Shown here: piece by piece, positions 25,844 through 33,951 of the stretch
Layout: each line of letters opens with the position of its first letter
Position numbering within the stretch: the stretch's first letter is position 1
From: Neptunomonas japonica JAMM 1380
Lineage (GTDB): Bacteria > Pseudomonadota > Gammaproteobacteria > Pseudomonadales > Balneatricaceae
Direction: 5' to 3'
Length of the DNA: 64,000 nt
NCBI RefSeq assembly: GCF_016592555.1
Contig: NZ_AP014546.1
Span: forward strand, 3,854,501-3,918,500
Made by a program: the position numbers and the translations under genes
Notes under the pieces: generated by a model
Database searches by the model: none
Seen by the model: the letters and a program-made list of their open reading frames with translations, nothing else
What the model was told of the DNA's origin: nothing

Positions 25844-27791
25844 ACGCGCATTTTATACCGATTCACTTAACCAATTTCTAACAAAAGCACCTACTGAAAT
25901 TTCAGGTGAAATTAGTAGCCAGCATACGCAAACAATCCAGTATCAAGCAACCAGAGCATGGTTAGCTGAAATAGAAATTTTACAATCTCAACTTAAAACT
26001 CTCATAAATGAGACGGCAGCTATATTCTTTGAATTTATGATTCCTAGAATGGGACGAAGAGCTGATGTGATACTAACTTACCATGGGCTTATTTTTGTTT
26101 TAGAGTTCAAAATAGGCTCATCAGATTTTTATCTAGCAGATAAACGGCAAGCTCATGGGTATGCTCTGGATCTTAAAAATTTTCATCGCGGTAGCCATAA
26201 CAAGTGCATCATCCCTATATTAGTTGCAAGTGAATCTCCTGATAACAGCATCAACATCACCTTAGCCAAAGATCATGTTGCCGAAACTGTTTGCATTAGT
26301 AAGAACCAAATTTCAGAAACAGTTTTGCTAGCAACAAAGCAATTTGCACATCCGCCTTTTGATGATAAACAATGGGCTTCGTCTGGTTATTTGCCAACAC
26401 CAACAATAATAGAAGCTGCTCAAGCGCTATATGCCAACCATGAAGTTTCCGATATAGCTCGAAGTGAAGCTGACACACAAAACCTTGGAGAGACTAATAG
26501 ACAACTTCTCGAACTTATCCGCAGAGCAAGAACTTATCATAAAAAAATAATCTGTTTTGTGACGGGTGTACCTGGCGCAGGAAAAACACTTGTTGGCTTA
26601 AACATTGCCAGCACACATTCAAACCCTAATGAAAAAGAATATTCGGTATTCCTGAGCGGAAATGCTCCTCTGGTCTCTGTATTACAAGAAGCTCTAGCAC
26701 AAGATAGACATATCAGAACTAATGAGAAAATTTGCGATGCAAGAAGGCACACTGAACAGTTTATCCAAAACATCCACAAATTCAGGGATGACGCTCTAGA
26801 TGGAAAAAAGCCACCTGAGCAAGTGGCTATTTTTGATGAAGCCCAGCGCGCATGGGATGCAAAGCAAGCCAGTAAATTCATGCAACAAAAACGTAATCAA
26901 CCTGATTTTAATAAATCTGAACCTGAGTATCTAATTGAAGTAATGGATCGTCACGAGGAATGGGCTGTCATTGTAGCTCTTATTGGTGGTGGCCAAGAGA
27001 TCCATACAGGGGAGGCAGGCTTAGCCGGCTGGTTAGCTGCACTGGAAGAGCGTTATAAACTGTGGGAAATATACACGTCAAAGGAGCTACTCAAAGGCGA
27101 GTACGTGTCTGAAGGAGTATCCAAAGAAGCACTAATAAAAGCTCATAACCTTACTAGCTTACATTTAGCGACTTCAATGCGCTCATTTCGGGCAGAACAT
27201 CTATCTAGCTTTACTCATTTTTTAGTTTCTGGAAGCAACTCACAAGCTTACGCAGTTAACCGTACTCTATTCGAAAGCTTTCCAATAAAGGTAACTAGAG
27301 ACTTGAAAACTGCTAAACAGTGGTTACGAAATAAAACTAGAGCTACAGAAAGTATGGGAATGATTGCATCATCTAATGGAATAAGGCTTAAAGCTAGCGG
27401 CATTTTTGTTAAAAATAAAATAGAGCCCAGAGACTGGTTTTTAAAACCACCTGAGGATATTCGCTCAGCTAGTTTTCTAGAAGATGTAGCCACAGAGTTT
27501 GATATACAAGGCTTAGAACTCGACTGGTGCTTGGTCGCATGGGACGCTGATTACCGATTCCAAGCAGGTAAATTTCAGCACTGGCAATTTAAAGGAAGTA
27601 AGTGGCAAAAGCGCATTTCAGAGGAAAGTCAAAAGCATTTGGTCAATGCGTACCGAGTACTATTAACAAGGGCCAGACAAGGCATGGTGATTTTCATCCC
27701 CAAAGGGGATGAAAATGATATGACACGATTACCGAGCTTCTACGAGGGTACATATCAATACTTATTAAAATGCGGTATTGAGACTATCTAA
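25836..27791 (+). CDS. PD-(D/E)XK nuclease fused to DUF2075 DNA/RNA helicase
   Basis: 651 aa. The N-terminal part (about residues 60-130) has a PD-(D/E)XK-type signature: Glu66 region, Asp77 in RADVIL, then Glu90 and Lys92 in FVLEFKIG. The DUF2075 (schlafen group 3-like) superfamily 1 ATPase follows with Walker A TGVPGAGKT (about residue 245), Walker B IFDEAQRAWD, GGGQEIHTGEAG, and a C-terminal helicase motif in NAYRVLLTRARQGMVIF. It is probably an ATP-driven nuclease or translocase on foreign DNA or RNA. It is co-transcribed with the controller-like gene (8-base overlap) and ends 4 bases before the yicC-like island end. I know no confirmed function for this pair; a defence role is inference. 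Confidence 0.85.
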   Translation: MTKRAFYTDSLNQFLTKAPTEISGEISSQHTQTIQYQATRAWLAEIEILQSQLKTLINETAAIFFEFMIPRMGRRADVILTYHGLIFVLEFKIGSSDFYLADKRQAHGYALDLKNFHRGSHNKCIIPILVASESPDNSINITLAKDHVAETVCISKNQISETVLLATKQFAHPPFDDKQWASSGYLPTPTIIEAAQALYANHEVSDIARSEADTQNLGETNRQLLELIRRARTYHKKIICFVTGVPGAGKTLVGLNIASTHSNPNEKEYSVFLSGNAPLVSVLQEALAQDRHIRTNEKICDARRHTEQFIQNIHKFRDDALDGKKPPEQVAIFDEAQRAWDAKQASKFMQQKRNQPDFNKSEPEYLIEVMDRHEEWAVIVALIGGGQEIHTGEAGLAGWLAALEERYKLWEIYTSKELLKGEYVSEGVSKEALIKAHNLTSLHLATSMRSFRAEHLSSFTHFLVSGSNSQAYAVNRTLFESFPIKVTRDLKTAKQWLRNKTRATESMGMIASSNGIRLKASGIFVKNKIEPRDWFLKPPEDIRSASFLEDVATEFDIQGLELDWCLVAWDADYRFQAGKFQHWQFKGSKWQKRISEESQKHLVNAYRVLLTRARQGMVIFIPKGDENDMTRLPSFYEGTYQYLLKCGIETI

Positions 27792-27795
27792 CAGC

Positions 27796-27914
27796 TTATT
27801 CAATATTTTGAATTTGCTTATTGATCATAAATCTCAACCATTTGTTTTAAATGAATATATTTAAATATAAAGCTAGTTAAAACCACCATATGTCATACTT
27901 CCTGTCACCTTTTT
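27796..27914. repeat. Left end of the yicC-integrated island: att core copy and arm repeats
   Basis: Bases 27796-27819 match the 3' end of yicC (63327-63350) at 20 of 24 positions, in the same orientation. On the minus strand they still read QIQNIE-stop, with mostly synonymous differences. AACCATTTGTTTTA (27836-27849) and CTGTCACCTTTTT (27902-27914) recur exactly at the right end (63276-63289 and 63211-63223). This is what a site-specific integration leaves: a core duplication plus integrase arm sites. The remainder of the gap to 28196 is A/T-rich with no gene seen. Confidence 0.8.
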
Positions 27915-28196
27915 AACTTGCACTCTCTTGATACAAATTGGAACCATATGAATTGAGAGCACATAAATCACCACTGCACGCTCGACTATCAACCAAGTAA
28001 GACTTCTGTAATATACAAAGTGCTTCGATGTATAAGACTAATTACCTTATACCAATGAAGACTTGGGGAAATAGTTTGAAGGACTTTTATACATGTGATT
28101 TTGGTCACGCATACATAATTTCACCTCATAATGCTCCACTTCCGCCGATAAGCGCTTATAGTCTAGCTAGAGATTTCGGTCTCTATATTTGATTCA

Positions 28197-28688
28197 CTAA
28201 GATTCAAATTTTACTATATGCCAATCGCCTTCAAATTTATGTCGATGCCATTTCAGCAATATAGTAATGGCATCATTATATGAATTAAGCTTGTTGCTAT
28301 CTCGAATTCTTTGTAACTGATCTCTAACCGCTAAACTCACGTCCACTGAGCAACGTCCCTCTCCCTGCTCCCTATTTTTTCTTCGTGATCTTGCCTTTCT
28401 GACTCTATCAATTATTTTTTTCCATTCCTTTATTCTCGAGTCTTTCTCATAAAAGAACTCTCTTCCTTTATTGATAATACTTTCTATCTCCTTTTTTCTT
28501 TTTCGATTTAGATAAAAATCCTGACTAGCGAGCTGACCATTCAGCATTTGGATTTTCTTTTTCAGTCGACGCCTTAGTTTCTGATTGTGATTTTCTTGGG
28601 CACTACTATCGACGCTCAATGCTATAGCTTGTAGAAACATTAAAGCATCGCTTACATGACCATCCACTAATTTTATTTCCTTCACCAT
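28197..28688 (-). CDS. Hypothetical basic coiled-coil protein with ribbon-helix-helix-like C-terminus
   Basis: 163 aa, unrecognised. Residues 35-110 are very Lys/Arg-rich and helical (QKLRRRLKKKIQMLNG, RVRKARSRRKNRE). Residues 113-150 (SVDVSLAVRDQLQRIRDSNKLNSYNDAITILL) look like a strand-helix-helix DNA-binding unit. It is the first gene inside the island's left end, transcribed outward. A DNA-binding accessory or regulatory role is possible, but nothing more can be supported. Confidence 0.55.
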   Translation of the reverse strand: MVKEIKLVDGHVSDALMFLQAIALSVDSSAQENHNQKLRRRLKKKIQMLNGQLASQDFYLNRKRKKEIESIINKGREFFYEKDSRIKEWKKIIDRVRKARSRRKNREQGEGRCSVDVSLAVRDQLQRIRDSNKLNSYNDAITILLKWHRHKFEGDWHIVKFES

Positions 28689-28768
28689 AGCCCCCGGTAC
28701 TTGTTAACTAACATTTTTTAGAAAGCGCACAAATATTGTGGTTCACATAATATTAAAAGCAGACCTAA

Positions 28769-28865
28769 CGTGACTGAGTCCTGATATGTAACCCTTACTT
28801 ATAAGCGAGACCTGTCACGCTATAATAATATTATGAGTATCGCTAAATACCAGGACTCAGTCACG
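28769..28865. repeat. Perfect 15-bp inverted repeat with 67-bp loop upstream of alpA
   Basis: CGTGACTGAGTCCTG (28769-28783) is exactly repeated in inverse as CAGGACTCAGTCACG (28851-28865). The loop is A/T-rich and contains the palindrome ATAATATTAT. The repeat lies in the 325-base gene-free gap between two divergent genes (28688 and 29014) and no other feature was seen in that gap. It could be a replication or cruciform element for the HUH Rep-like protein, or a regulatory stem. Confidence 0.75.
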
Positions 28866-29013
28866 GCAAATAGTCATGAATTTTTTGACTTTATAACTTC
28901 AGGTTTTTTAAGAACACGCAACATACTGATAAATAAGAAAATTATACGATTTTTATAATAGAAAAAGAAAACTGTAAAGAACCTTGTCATTAATCGAACG
29001 AGGTTTTCACATC

Positions 29014-29280
29014 ATGAAACAGCAAGAAAAAACTGCATCTAGTACGCAACACTATCCACTAATAACTGCGCAGATCGTAACGCTAAATGACGTGATTAAG
29101 GCAACAAGCCTATCGCGCTCAACAATTTACCGTATGGTAAAAAGCGGAACCTTTCCACAACCCTTAGCCTTGACTAGCAAGCGATGTGGTTTTTATGCAC
29201 ATGAAGTAAACGAGTGGATAAGCAGCCTACCACGGGGAATAGAACTTAAAGGCAACTTAAGCTGTGTGGAGGATTTCTGA
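29014..29280 (+). CDS. alpA: AlpA-family excisionase/transcriptional regulator
   Basis: 88 aa from the ATG at 29014, behind GAGG. A longer frame begins at a TTG at 28984 and is less likely. The MerR-like winged helix of AlpA is plain: IVTLNDVIKATSLSRSTIYRMVKSGTFPQPLAL (about residues 20-53), followed by AHEVNEWISSLPRG. AlpA proteins act as excisionase or as activators of integrase genes in P4-like elements. It heads a plus-strand run of three genes. Confidence 0.85.
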   Translation: MKQQEKTASSTQHYPLITAQIVTLNDVIKATSLSRSTIYRMVKSGTFPQPLALTSKRCGFYAHEVNEWISSLPRGIELKGNLSCVEDF

Positions 29281-29281
29281 G

Positions 29282-29863
29282 ATGGCTAATCAAAGTAAGG
29301 TAAACGCCAGCAAAAGCAAGAAGCGCCTTAGAATCGAAGCAACCATTTCAGGCCTGCCTGAGAAGTTAACTCTGGTTAAAGCTGTTAATGCTTGCAGTGA
29401 AGGAGTTTCTCAAACAAGGCAGATGATTTACACCATTTACAAAGATAATCTCTGGGATGAAAAATACGCTAGTTTCGACGAACTTGTAGAGAAAGAACTG
29501 CAGGACATATGTGGGCGTAGTAACGCTTACAGGCACATTAATGCAGCCAAGATTGACGTGATCTTAAGTTTTGATATTGGAACCGTGCCAATAACGACTG
29601 CAGAGCTACTTCACAAGAAAGGAAGAACTGGAGCTCAAGTACGGCATATTTGGAAACTTGCAGCAGAGGAGCTAGATCCTCAGACGCTGCCTAGGACTAA
29701 GGCAGTCAAAGAGGCTATTGAAGCATATGAGAATTTTGAGTCAGGCGTCACTTGGATTAATGCAAAACACAAACCGCACTCCTTACTTCATAGCCTAAGC
29801 CCGAAGGAAAAGAAAAAGCTTTGTAAGTCAATGAAAGCACTCACCGAACAACTGCAGACATAG
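29282..29863 (+). CDS. Hypothetical protein of the AlpA-Rep module
   Basis: 193 aa from the ATG at 29282, with GGAGG ten bases ahead. An upstream in-frame GTG at 29264 overlaps alpA and is not favoured. It is basic at both ends (ASKSKKRLRIEA, KEKKKLCKSMKAL) and mostly helical, with a possible HTH around residues 105-135 (PITTAELLHKKGRTGAQVRHIWKLAAEEL). I do not recognise it. It sits 1 base after alpA and ahead of the HUH Rep-like gene, so a replication-accessory or regulatory role is plausible. Confidence 0.65.
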   Translation: MANQSKVNASKSKKRLRIEATISGLPEKLTLVKAVNACSEGVSQTRQMIYTIYKDNLWDEKYASFDELVEKELQDICGRSNAYRHINAAKIDVILSFDIGTVPITTAELLHKKGRTGAQVRHIWKLAAEELDPQTLPRTKAVKEAIEAYENFESGVTWINAKHKPHSLLHSLSPKEKKKLCKSMKALTEQLQT

Positions 29864-29876
29864 TGCTACTAAATCG

Positions 29877-29899
29877 GGGATTCTCATGCCTGGAATCCC
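29877..29899 (+). terminator. Hairpin after the AlpA pair
   Basis: The arms GGGATTC and GAATCCC have a 9-base loop and are followed by ATATTTTTATCC. It lies 14 bases past the stop of the upstream gene. Confidence 0.6.
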
Positions 29900-30018
29900 A
29901 TATTTTTATCCTGTTCTAAAAAACTGTAAATAGTAATTTAACAAAGCTAGATTAGCAGCGATGCCACAGTGGCGGGAACCAACCAAGAGTCAGCATAGCT
30001 ACTGGAGGTCTGCAACAG

Positions 30019-30037
30019 GAACTGAAAAAATCAGTTC
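30019..30037. repeat. Small hairpin ahead of the HUH Rep-like gene
   Basis: GAACTGA and TCAGTTC flank AAAAA. The hairpin lies in the 195-base leader between the terminator at 29899 and the Rep start at 30095. It may be a terminator, a translation-control stem or part of an origin; nothing decides between them. Confidence 0.4.
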
Positions 30038-30094
30038 TTGATGCTCCCCCTGTGCCTACCAGCTATTCCTAGCCAATACCCTAAGGTAATAACC

Positions 30095-30694
30095 ATGCTA
30101 AGTACCAACCACATCCGTATCGAAGACCTTGTAATAACCGTTAAGAATGGAGGCCCTTACACCTATTTTGTTACACTACCATTTTTAAAGCCATCAGGAC
30201 GCCCGCCCCTGTCCTTAAATGAAAGTGTTGATGCTTTTAACTATGTAATAAAAGCCCTGAACCGTAAACTCTATGGCACCAATTGGTATGAACACGAAAA
30301 GCACATGAAAGGATACGTTTGTATAGAAGACCACAAGCTAGGTGGCTATCACTTCCACGCACTTATTCAGCGTGACCCAGTCCAGTTTAAAATGGATAAG
30401 CCAAACTTTCGTGAGTTATTCATAGAAGCGGCGCTTAGACTAAAACGAGTAGATCCAATTAAAAAAGCATTTACCTATAACATCACAGACCCCGAACATC
30501 TTGATGTATTGTATCTAGCTGACTTCATGCTTATTCATCAAGACGGCTACTTTCCAGGAAGGACTGACGACAAAGCATGGTATATCTTAAAGCAACGCCG
30601 AAAGCCCCTTTATAACGGGAAAAAGCGAGTTAATAGAATATACCCACTTGAAGACACAGGAATAAACTTAATTGAGTACAATGGAGGGCTGTGA
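30095..30694 (+). CDS. HUH Rep-like protein, inovirus Gp2 / YagK-YfjJ family
   Basis: 199 aa from the ATG at 30095, with AAGG nine bases ahead. The open frame extends to 30038, but that start has no ribosome site. The HUH metal motif is His86-Phe87-His88 in GGYHFHALIQRD. The candidate catalytic tyrosine is Tyr140 in LDVLYLADFMLIHQ, which stands where YxxKY-type motifs occur. The basic C-terminus (ILKQRRKPLYNGKKRVNR) could bind DNA. Gp2/YagK family members occur in inovirus-like phages, P4-like satellites and cryptic prophages and are taken as rolling-circle initiators. A strong terminator overlaps its stop. Confidence 0.75.
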   Translation: MLSTNHIRIEDLVITVKNGGPYTYFVTLPFLKPSGRPPLSLNESVDAFNYVIKALNRKLYGTNWYEHEKHMKGYVCIEDHKLGGYHFHALIQRDPVQFKMDKPNFRELFIEAALRLKRVDPIKKAFTYNITDPEHLDVLYLADFMLIHQDGYFPGRTDDKAWYILKQRRKPLYNGKKRVNRIYPLEDTGINLIEYNGGL

Positions 30695-30706
30695 CAGCCC
30701 TTTTTT
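30686..30706 (+). terminator. Rho-independent terminator of the Rep gene
   Basis: The stem GGGCTG/CAGCCC with loop TGA is followed directly by six T. It overlaps the last codons of the Rep-like gene and separates it from the convergent gene at 30711. Confidence 0.92.
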
Positions 30707-30710
30707 CACT

Positions 30711-31349
30711 CTATTCAATTAACCACACGGATACTCTTAACCGTTCACCCATAGCCTCATCCAAACAGAACCCGGCATGCACTTCTTTGCCGCTGCCGGC
30801 CTCTCCTGCGATACCTTCAGCCAAAGCTTTAACCGCTTCTTTTATCGTTAACCCACTATCAAGCACATCATTCACTTCGGCCAATAACGGCAGCGCATAA
30901 TTACTCATGCCTGCCGTAACCACCACAAACATTAACCTAGCGTCTTGTAACCGATAGCCACACTTATTGGCATAATCGGTTATTTCAGTTTGCCAGAAAT
31001 CCGTAAAAGACGGCTTATCCTCACTCACCATAGATAAGTAGCCAAAACCGATATCGCCCTCCTCAATAACCTGCCATAAATTGGCCGTCACATTGCTATT
31101 AAGCATCATGGTTCCCATCGGGTGCGGTTCATACTGCACTCTGATCATATCGAGTAGCGCCTGAAGATATTCATCTGGCCGATCAAATTGCCTGCTAACC
31201 TGGAAAGGGCATTTACCATCTTCTGCATAGTAGCGGCGAACGCCGTTCGTCACTTCAGGCAATTCTTCTTCACGCGTTAACTCCATTAAATCTCTAACCG
31301 ATTGGTCTAGCTGCGATACCGCGCTGTAGAACACAGAACTATCGATCAT
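30711..31349 (-). CDS. Hypothetical protein downstream of the XerC-like integrase
   Basis: 212 aa, acidic, soluble, unrecognised. Visible segments are VTNGVRRYYAEDGKCPFQVSRQF, GYRLQDARLMFVVVTAGMSNYALPLL and a Gly-rich stretch near residue 190. Its ATG overlaps the integrase stop as ATGA, so the two are made together. It may be an integrase accessory factor, but there is no motif to support a specific role. Confidence 0.65.
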   Translation of the reverse strand: MIDSSVFYSAVSQLDQSVRDLMELTREEELPEVTNGVRRYYAEDGKCPFQVSRQFDRPDEYLQALLDMIRVQYEPHPMGTMMLNSNVTANLWQVIEEGDIGFGYLSMVSEDKPSFTDFWQTEITDYANKCGYRLQDARLMFVVVTAGMSNYALPLLAEVNDVLDSGLTIKEAVKALAEGIAGEAGSGKEVHAGFCLDEAMGERLRVSVWLIE

Positions 31350-32257
31350 AACCTTCTCCCTAAATTGTCTGTCAGCTTTCTCATGGCGCTGATCTGCGCA
31401 TTACCTGAGCGCTTGTCATATCGTGTAGTCGTCGTTACCGAGGCGTGCCCTACCGCTTTTGAAACCGTACTGAGATCCGATCCCTGCTCCAACATTAAAC
31501 TGACAAAGGTTCTGCGCAGATCATGCGGCCGCAAGTTATCAATGCCGATAGACTTTCCCCGATTTTTCACTATTCGATATATGGCATGCGCTGAAAGCGC
31601 TTTACTACTAGCGGTTCCCCTTACCTGTGTGAAGAACGGTGCATTAGCATCCGTAAACTCACATAAGGCAGCCCATTTTTTGAGCGTTTTAAGCGTGATC
31701 CCACTGATATCATGATGTCGGAGCTTACGCCCTTTACTCAATATATTGACCCTGTGGCCGTCAAAATTGAACGATCCATGCGTTAAACAGACTACTTCTG
31801 AGCGTCTCAAACCAGACGTGAGCATGAGCATCAGAATCGCGGAATCACGTATTCCTTTGACCGACGTATCTTTAGACACCTTTCTAATTAGCCGCCTTGC
31901 ATCAGTAAGTGATAACGCTATTCCACTATTTTTAGCGTTACCTCTCACATTCTCTATCTGCGATATTCGCGCTAAATGCTCAGCCGTGATCAAATTCATT
32001 TTGAAGGCGGTTTGCAGTACGCCCCTGATAGCGGCCAATGTGGTGTTCACCGTACTAATAGATTTATGTGCTTCTAACAGATAAGTGCGGACGTAGATGA
32101 GTTGTTGGTATTCCAGCTCATGCCACGTCACCTCATCAATATCATGCTTACCCAACAGTATGGCGACTTGCTTAAGCTGGCTCCTCATTGATCGGCGTCC
32201 TGTCGGTGCCAAGGCCAGTAAGTAACACTCTACTGCCGATATGTTTTTTGCGTTCAT
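31346..32257 (-). CDS. XerC/D-like tyrosine recombinase
   Basis: 303 aa. A SAM-like core-binding N-domain (about residues 1-95) is followed by the catalytic domain with Arg151 (SGLRRSEV), His245 and Arg248 (RPHDLRRTF), His271 (VGHASVTTTTRY) and the nucleophile Tyr280. All catalytic residues are present, so it should be active. AAGGACTT precedes the ATG. It belongs to the AlpA/HUH module rather than to the right-end integrase, which suggests either a nested element or a second recombination function such as dimer resolution. No flanking direct repeats specific to this module were found. Confidence 0.88.
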   Translation of the reverse strand: MNAKNISAVECYLLALAPTGRRSMRSQLKQVAILLGKHDIDEVTWHELEYQQLIYVRTYLLEAHKSISTVNTTLAAIRGVLQTAFKMNLITAEHLARISQIENVRGNAKNSGIALSLTDARRLIRKVSKDTSVKGIRDSAILMLMLTSGLRRSEVVCLTHGSFNFDGHRVNILSKGRKLRHHDISGITLKTLKKWAALCEFTDANAPFFTQVRGTASSKALSAHAIYRIVKNRGKSIGIDNLRPHDLRRTFVSLMLEQGSDLSTVSKAVGHASVTTTTRYDKRSGNAQISAMRKLTDNLGRRL

Positions 32258-32358
32258 AGTAAGTCCTTGAATGACCCACCGTCCTCAAATCGCAGACAGC
32301 CGAATGCCCGCACGTTGTGCATAAGAGTCTGAATTAAAGAGTAAGGTGGGTTAGGTAG

Positions 32359-32904
32359 TTAGTCGCGTCGGTAAACCAGAAAGGTATCGATGGGGCTGAG
32401 GTGATAATGGCGACTGCTGCTTTGATCTGAAACCGTACAGTCAACACGATCGAGCACATCATAATACTGTGAATCATATAGAATCATCGCGTCCTTGCTA
32501 CATGAAGTAACGACCGTCCAATGATTAGCCAATCCTCTAATCTGTGTCAGCACAACACCTTTGCCTTCTGCACGCTTCAGAAAGTTTGATATGACGCGCC
32601 AGTAGGTAAACAGATTCCACTCGGGCACCGCTGTGTCATCAACAAGGCTTCTATAGCCCATCTGATATTCTGGTAGCAGTATATTCAGCAAGTTTTCTAA
32701 TTCTTCGCAGGATAGCCCATAGGTCACTCGTGCCGACTGTCTGCCTTTACGTAGCTCTGTTGTGCGCGCCAATGACTCAGCAAACATACTGGAGAAAATC
32801 TCAAGATCAGTTTCTGGATGTAGCCAGCGAATTGAATTCAAGACGCTATAAATAGCGCTCCATTCATCTAAGTCCCCCTGAATTAACGGGTCTTCTTCGT
32901 TCAT
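32359..32904 (-). CDS. Hypothetical protein, possible C39-peptidase-like fold without catalytic Cys
   Basis: 181 aa. The C-terminal half (GVVLTQIRGLANHWTVVTSCSKDAMILYDSQY) resembles the His/Asp half of papain-like C39 peptidases, in which HWvvV is followed by DS or DP. The usual N-terminal catalytic Cys motif is absent, so it would be a pseudo-enzyme if the likeness is real. Its ATG overlaps the DUF2787 stop as TAATG, so the two genes form a pair. The function is not known. Confidence 0.55.
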   Translation of the reverse strand: MNEEDPLIQGDLDEWSAIYSVLNSIRWLHPETDLEIFSSMFAESLARTTELRKGRQSARVTYGLSCEELENLLNILLPEYQMGYRSLVDDTAVPEWNLFTYWRVISNFLKRAEGKGVVLTQIRGLANHWTVVTSCSKDAMILYDSQYYDVLDRVDCTVSDQSSSRHYHLSPIDTFLVYRRD

Positions 32905-33320
32905 TATGCGAACTCCTCTGCAGAGATCTGAACCTTGAACACACCCATTTCTATGTAAGCACAGAAGTTGCTTTCCCAGAGGCGGTAGAATTCTTCAACA
33001 CCTCTATCGGTAATCGGATACGAGCGATATTCATTGCTGTAGATTCGTTCACCGAAATCGAAATCTGTAGCCTTAGCGAGTTCCGCATACGCACCCTGAC
33101 CGAAATACGTAAACTCTGTGATATAAGTAATTTCACCAATATCACTAATCCTAATCTCTACCGGGCGATACCCTCCTCGCTCAGCAGAATAGTCAGGATC
33201 TCTAAAATTGATGGTGACTGATCGATGCGGATAATCACCGGCCTCAGATAAGGCTGATACCAGTGCTTTCACAAGTTTTTCACCAACAGGGAAAGCCGTG
33301 GTTTTTGTCTTAATAGTCAT
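32904..33320 (-). CDS. DUF2787 protein
   Basis: 138 aa. The DUF2787 pattern is clear: VTINFRDPDYSAERGGYRPVEIRI, then ITEFTYFGQGAYAELAKATDFDF, and EEFYRLWESNFCAYIEMGVF. Members are mostly carried on genomic islands and integrative elements in Vibrio, Shewanella and relatives; their biochemical role is unknown. AAAAGG precedes the ATG. Overlap with the next gene suggests a two-gene unit. Confidence 0.8.
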   Translation of the reverse strand: MTIKTKTTAFPVGEKLVKALVSALSEAGDYPHRSVTINFRDPDYSAERGGYRPVEIRISDIGEITYITEFTYFGQGAYAELAKATDFDFGERIYSNEYRSYPITDRGVEEFYRLWESNFCAYIEMGVFKVQISAEEFA

Positions 33321-33951
33321 GTCGAATACCTTTTAGCAGGCGTGAAGAAGCCTCCGGCATAGCCGGATAACAAAAACACGTATGAGATTTATATAGGAAT
33401 TGAGTGCCGCACTAACTTGGACACCACGTTAAGTTGGACGCAAGAATCACCATATATCGTAATGATTCTTATTATCATTATAGCAAATTCCAGCTTAATC
33501 CTCGAGGAATACCCCAAAACCTAGGTACTTGAAGATACATCAGAAAAGATACACTAATGATCATTAGCGTGCCTTTTTACTGTTGCTAAACGACTTGGAC
33601 TACCTATAGCTGTTTGAACTGTTAAACTTCCGGTGTCGACCCTAACCGGTCTTTAGCTCGCAAGTAATTTCAACCCAATTCACCTACTAGCTATGCCCTT
33701 CTTCATCACTTTCCCGAAGAGGTAACCTGTAATCAATACGGCACGTAGTTGTGTGAATACCACAGATAGATGAGCCATTTTTAACATAGATAAGTGAGCC
33801 AATCTAATGGCTATTCGCGGTTGATATGGGCAATGAGCCTAGTTTGTTGTCCATTAATCACGTGGTTAATAATAGTTCGTTGTTACTCCTCGTACACCAG
33901 TTTAGTGCTGGTGACGATACTATGGAAGCTTAGAGAAACACTCAGATTCAG
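33321..33951. other. Gene-free segment, 631 bases, with short repeats
   Basis: No convincing gene. It contains a small hairpin TCCGGC-ata-GCCGGA (33353-33367), two nearby AACTTGGAC/AAGTTGGAC strings about 33400-33440, a palindrome at 33552-33571 (separate entry), two AGATGAGCC/AAGTGAGCC-like strings about 33770-33800 and a CACGTG-centred palindrome at 33853-33870. The scattered repeat fragments resemble remnants of insertion-sequence ends, but none can be assigned to a family. Confidence 0.4.
33552..33571. repeat. Palindrome A of a dispersed family (CTAATGATCATTAG core)
   Basis: A perfect 14-bp palindrome CTAATGATCATTAG is bordered by CAC- and -CGTGCC. The CAC...TAAT...ATTA...CGTGCC layout recurs in altered form at 40999 and 57374, all within intergenic DNA of the island. 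Confidence 0.5.

Noticed and set aside
27796..27819. Expected gmk gene downstream of yicC, as in pseudomonads
   Set aside because: gmk does not occur in the window. The gene order may differ in this lineage or gmk was displaced; with no reference genome this cannot be made a finding.
28820..28835. ATAATATTAT in the loop of the 15-bp repeat as a geminivirus-like origin nonanucleotide (TAATATTAC)
   Set aside because: Only a partial match and not on a hairpin loop of the right geometry; such AT strings are common here.
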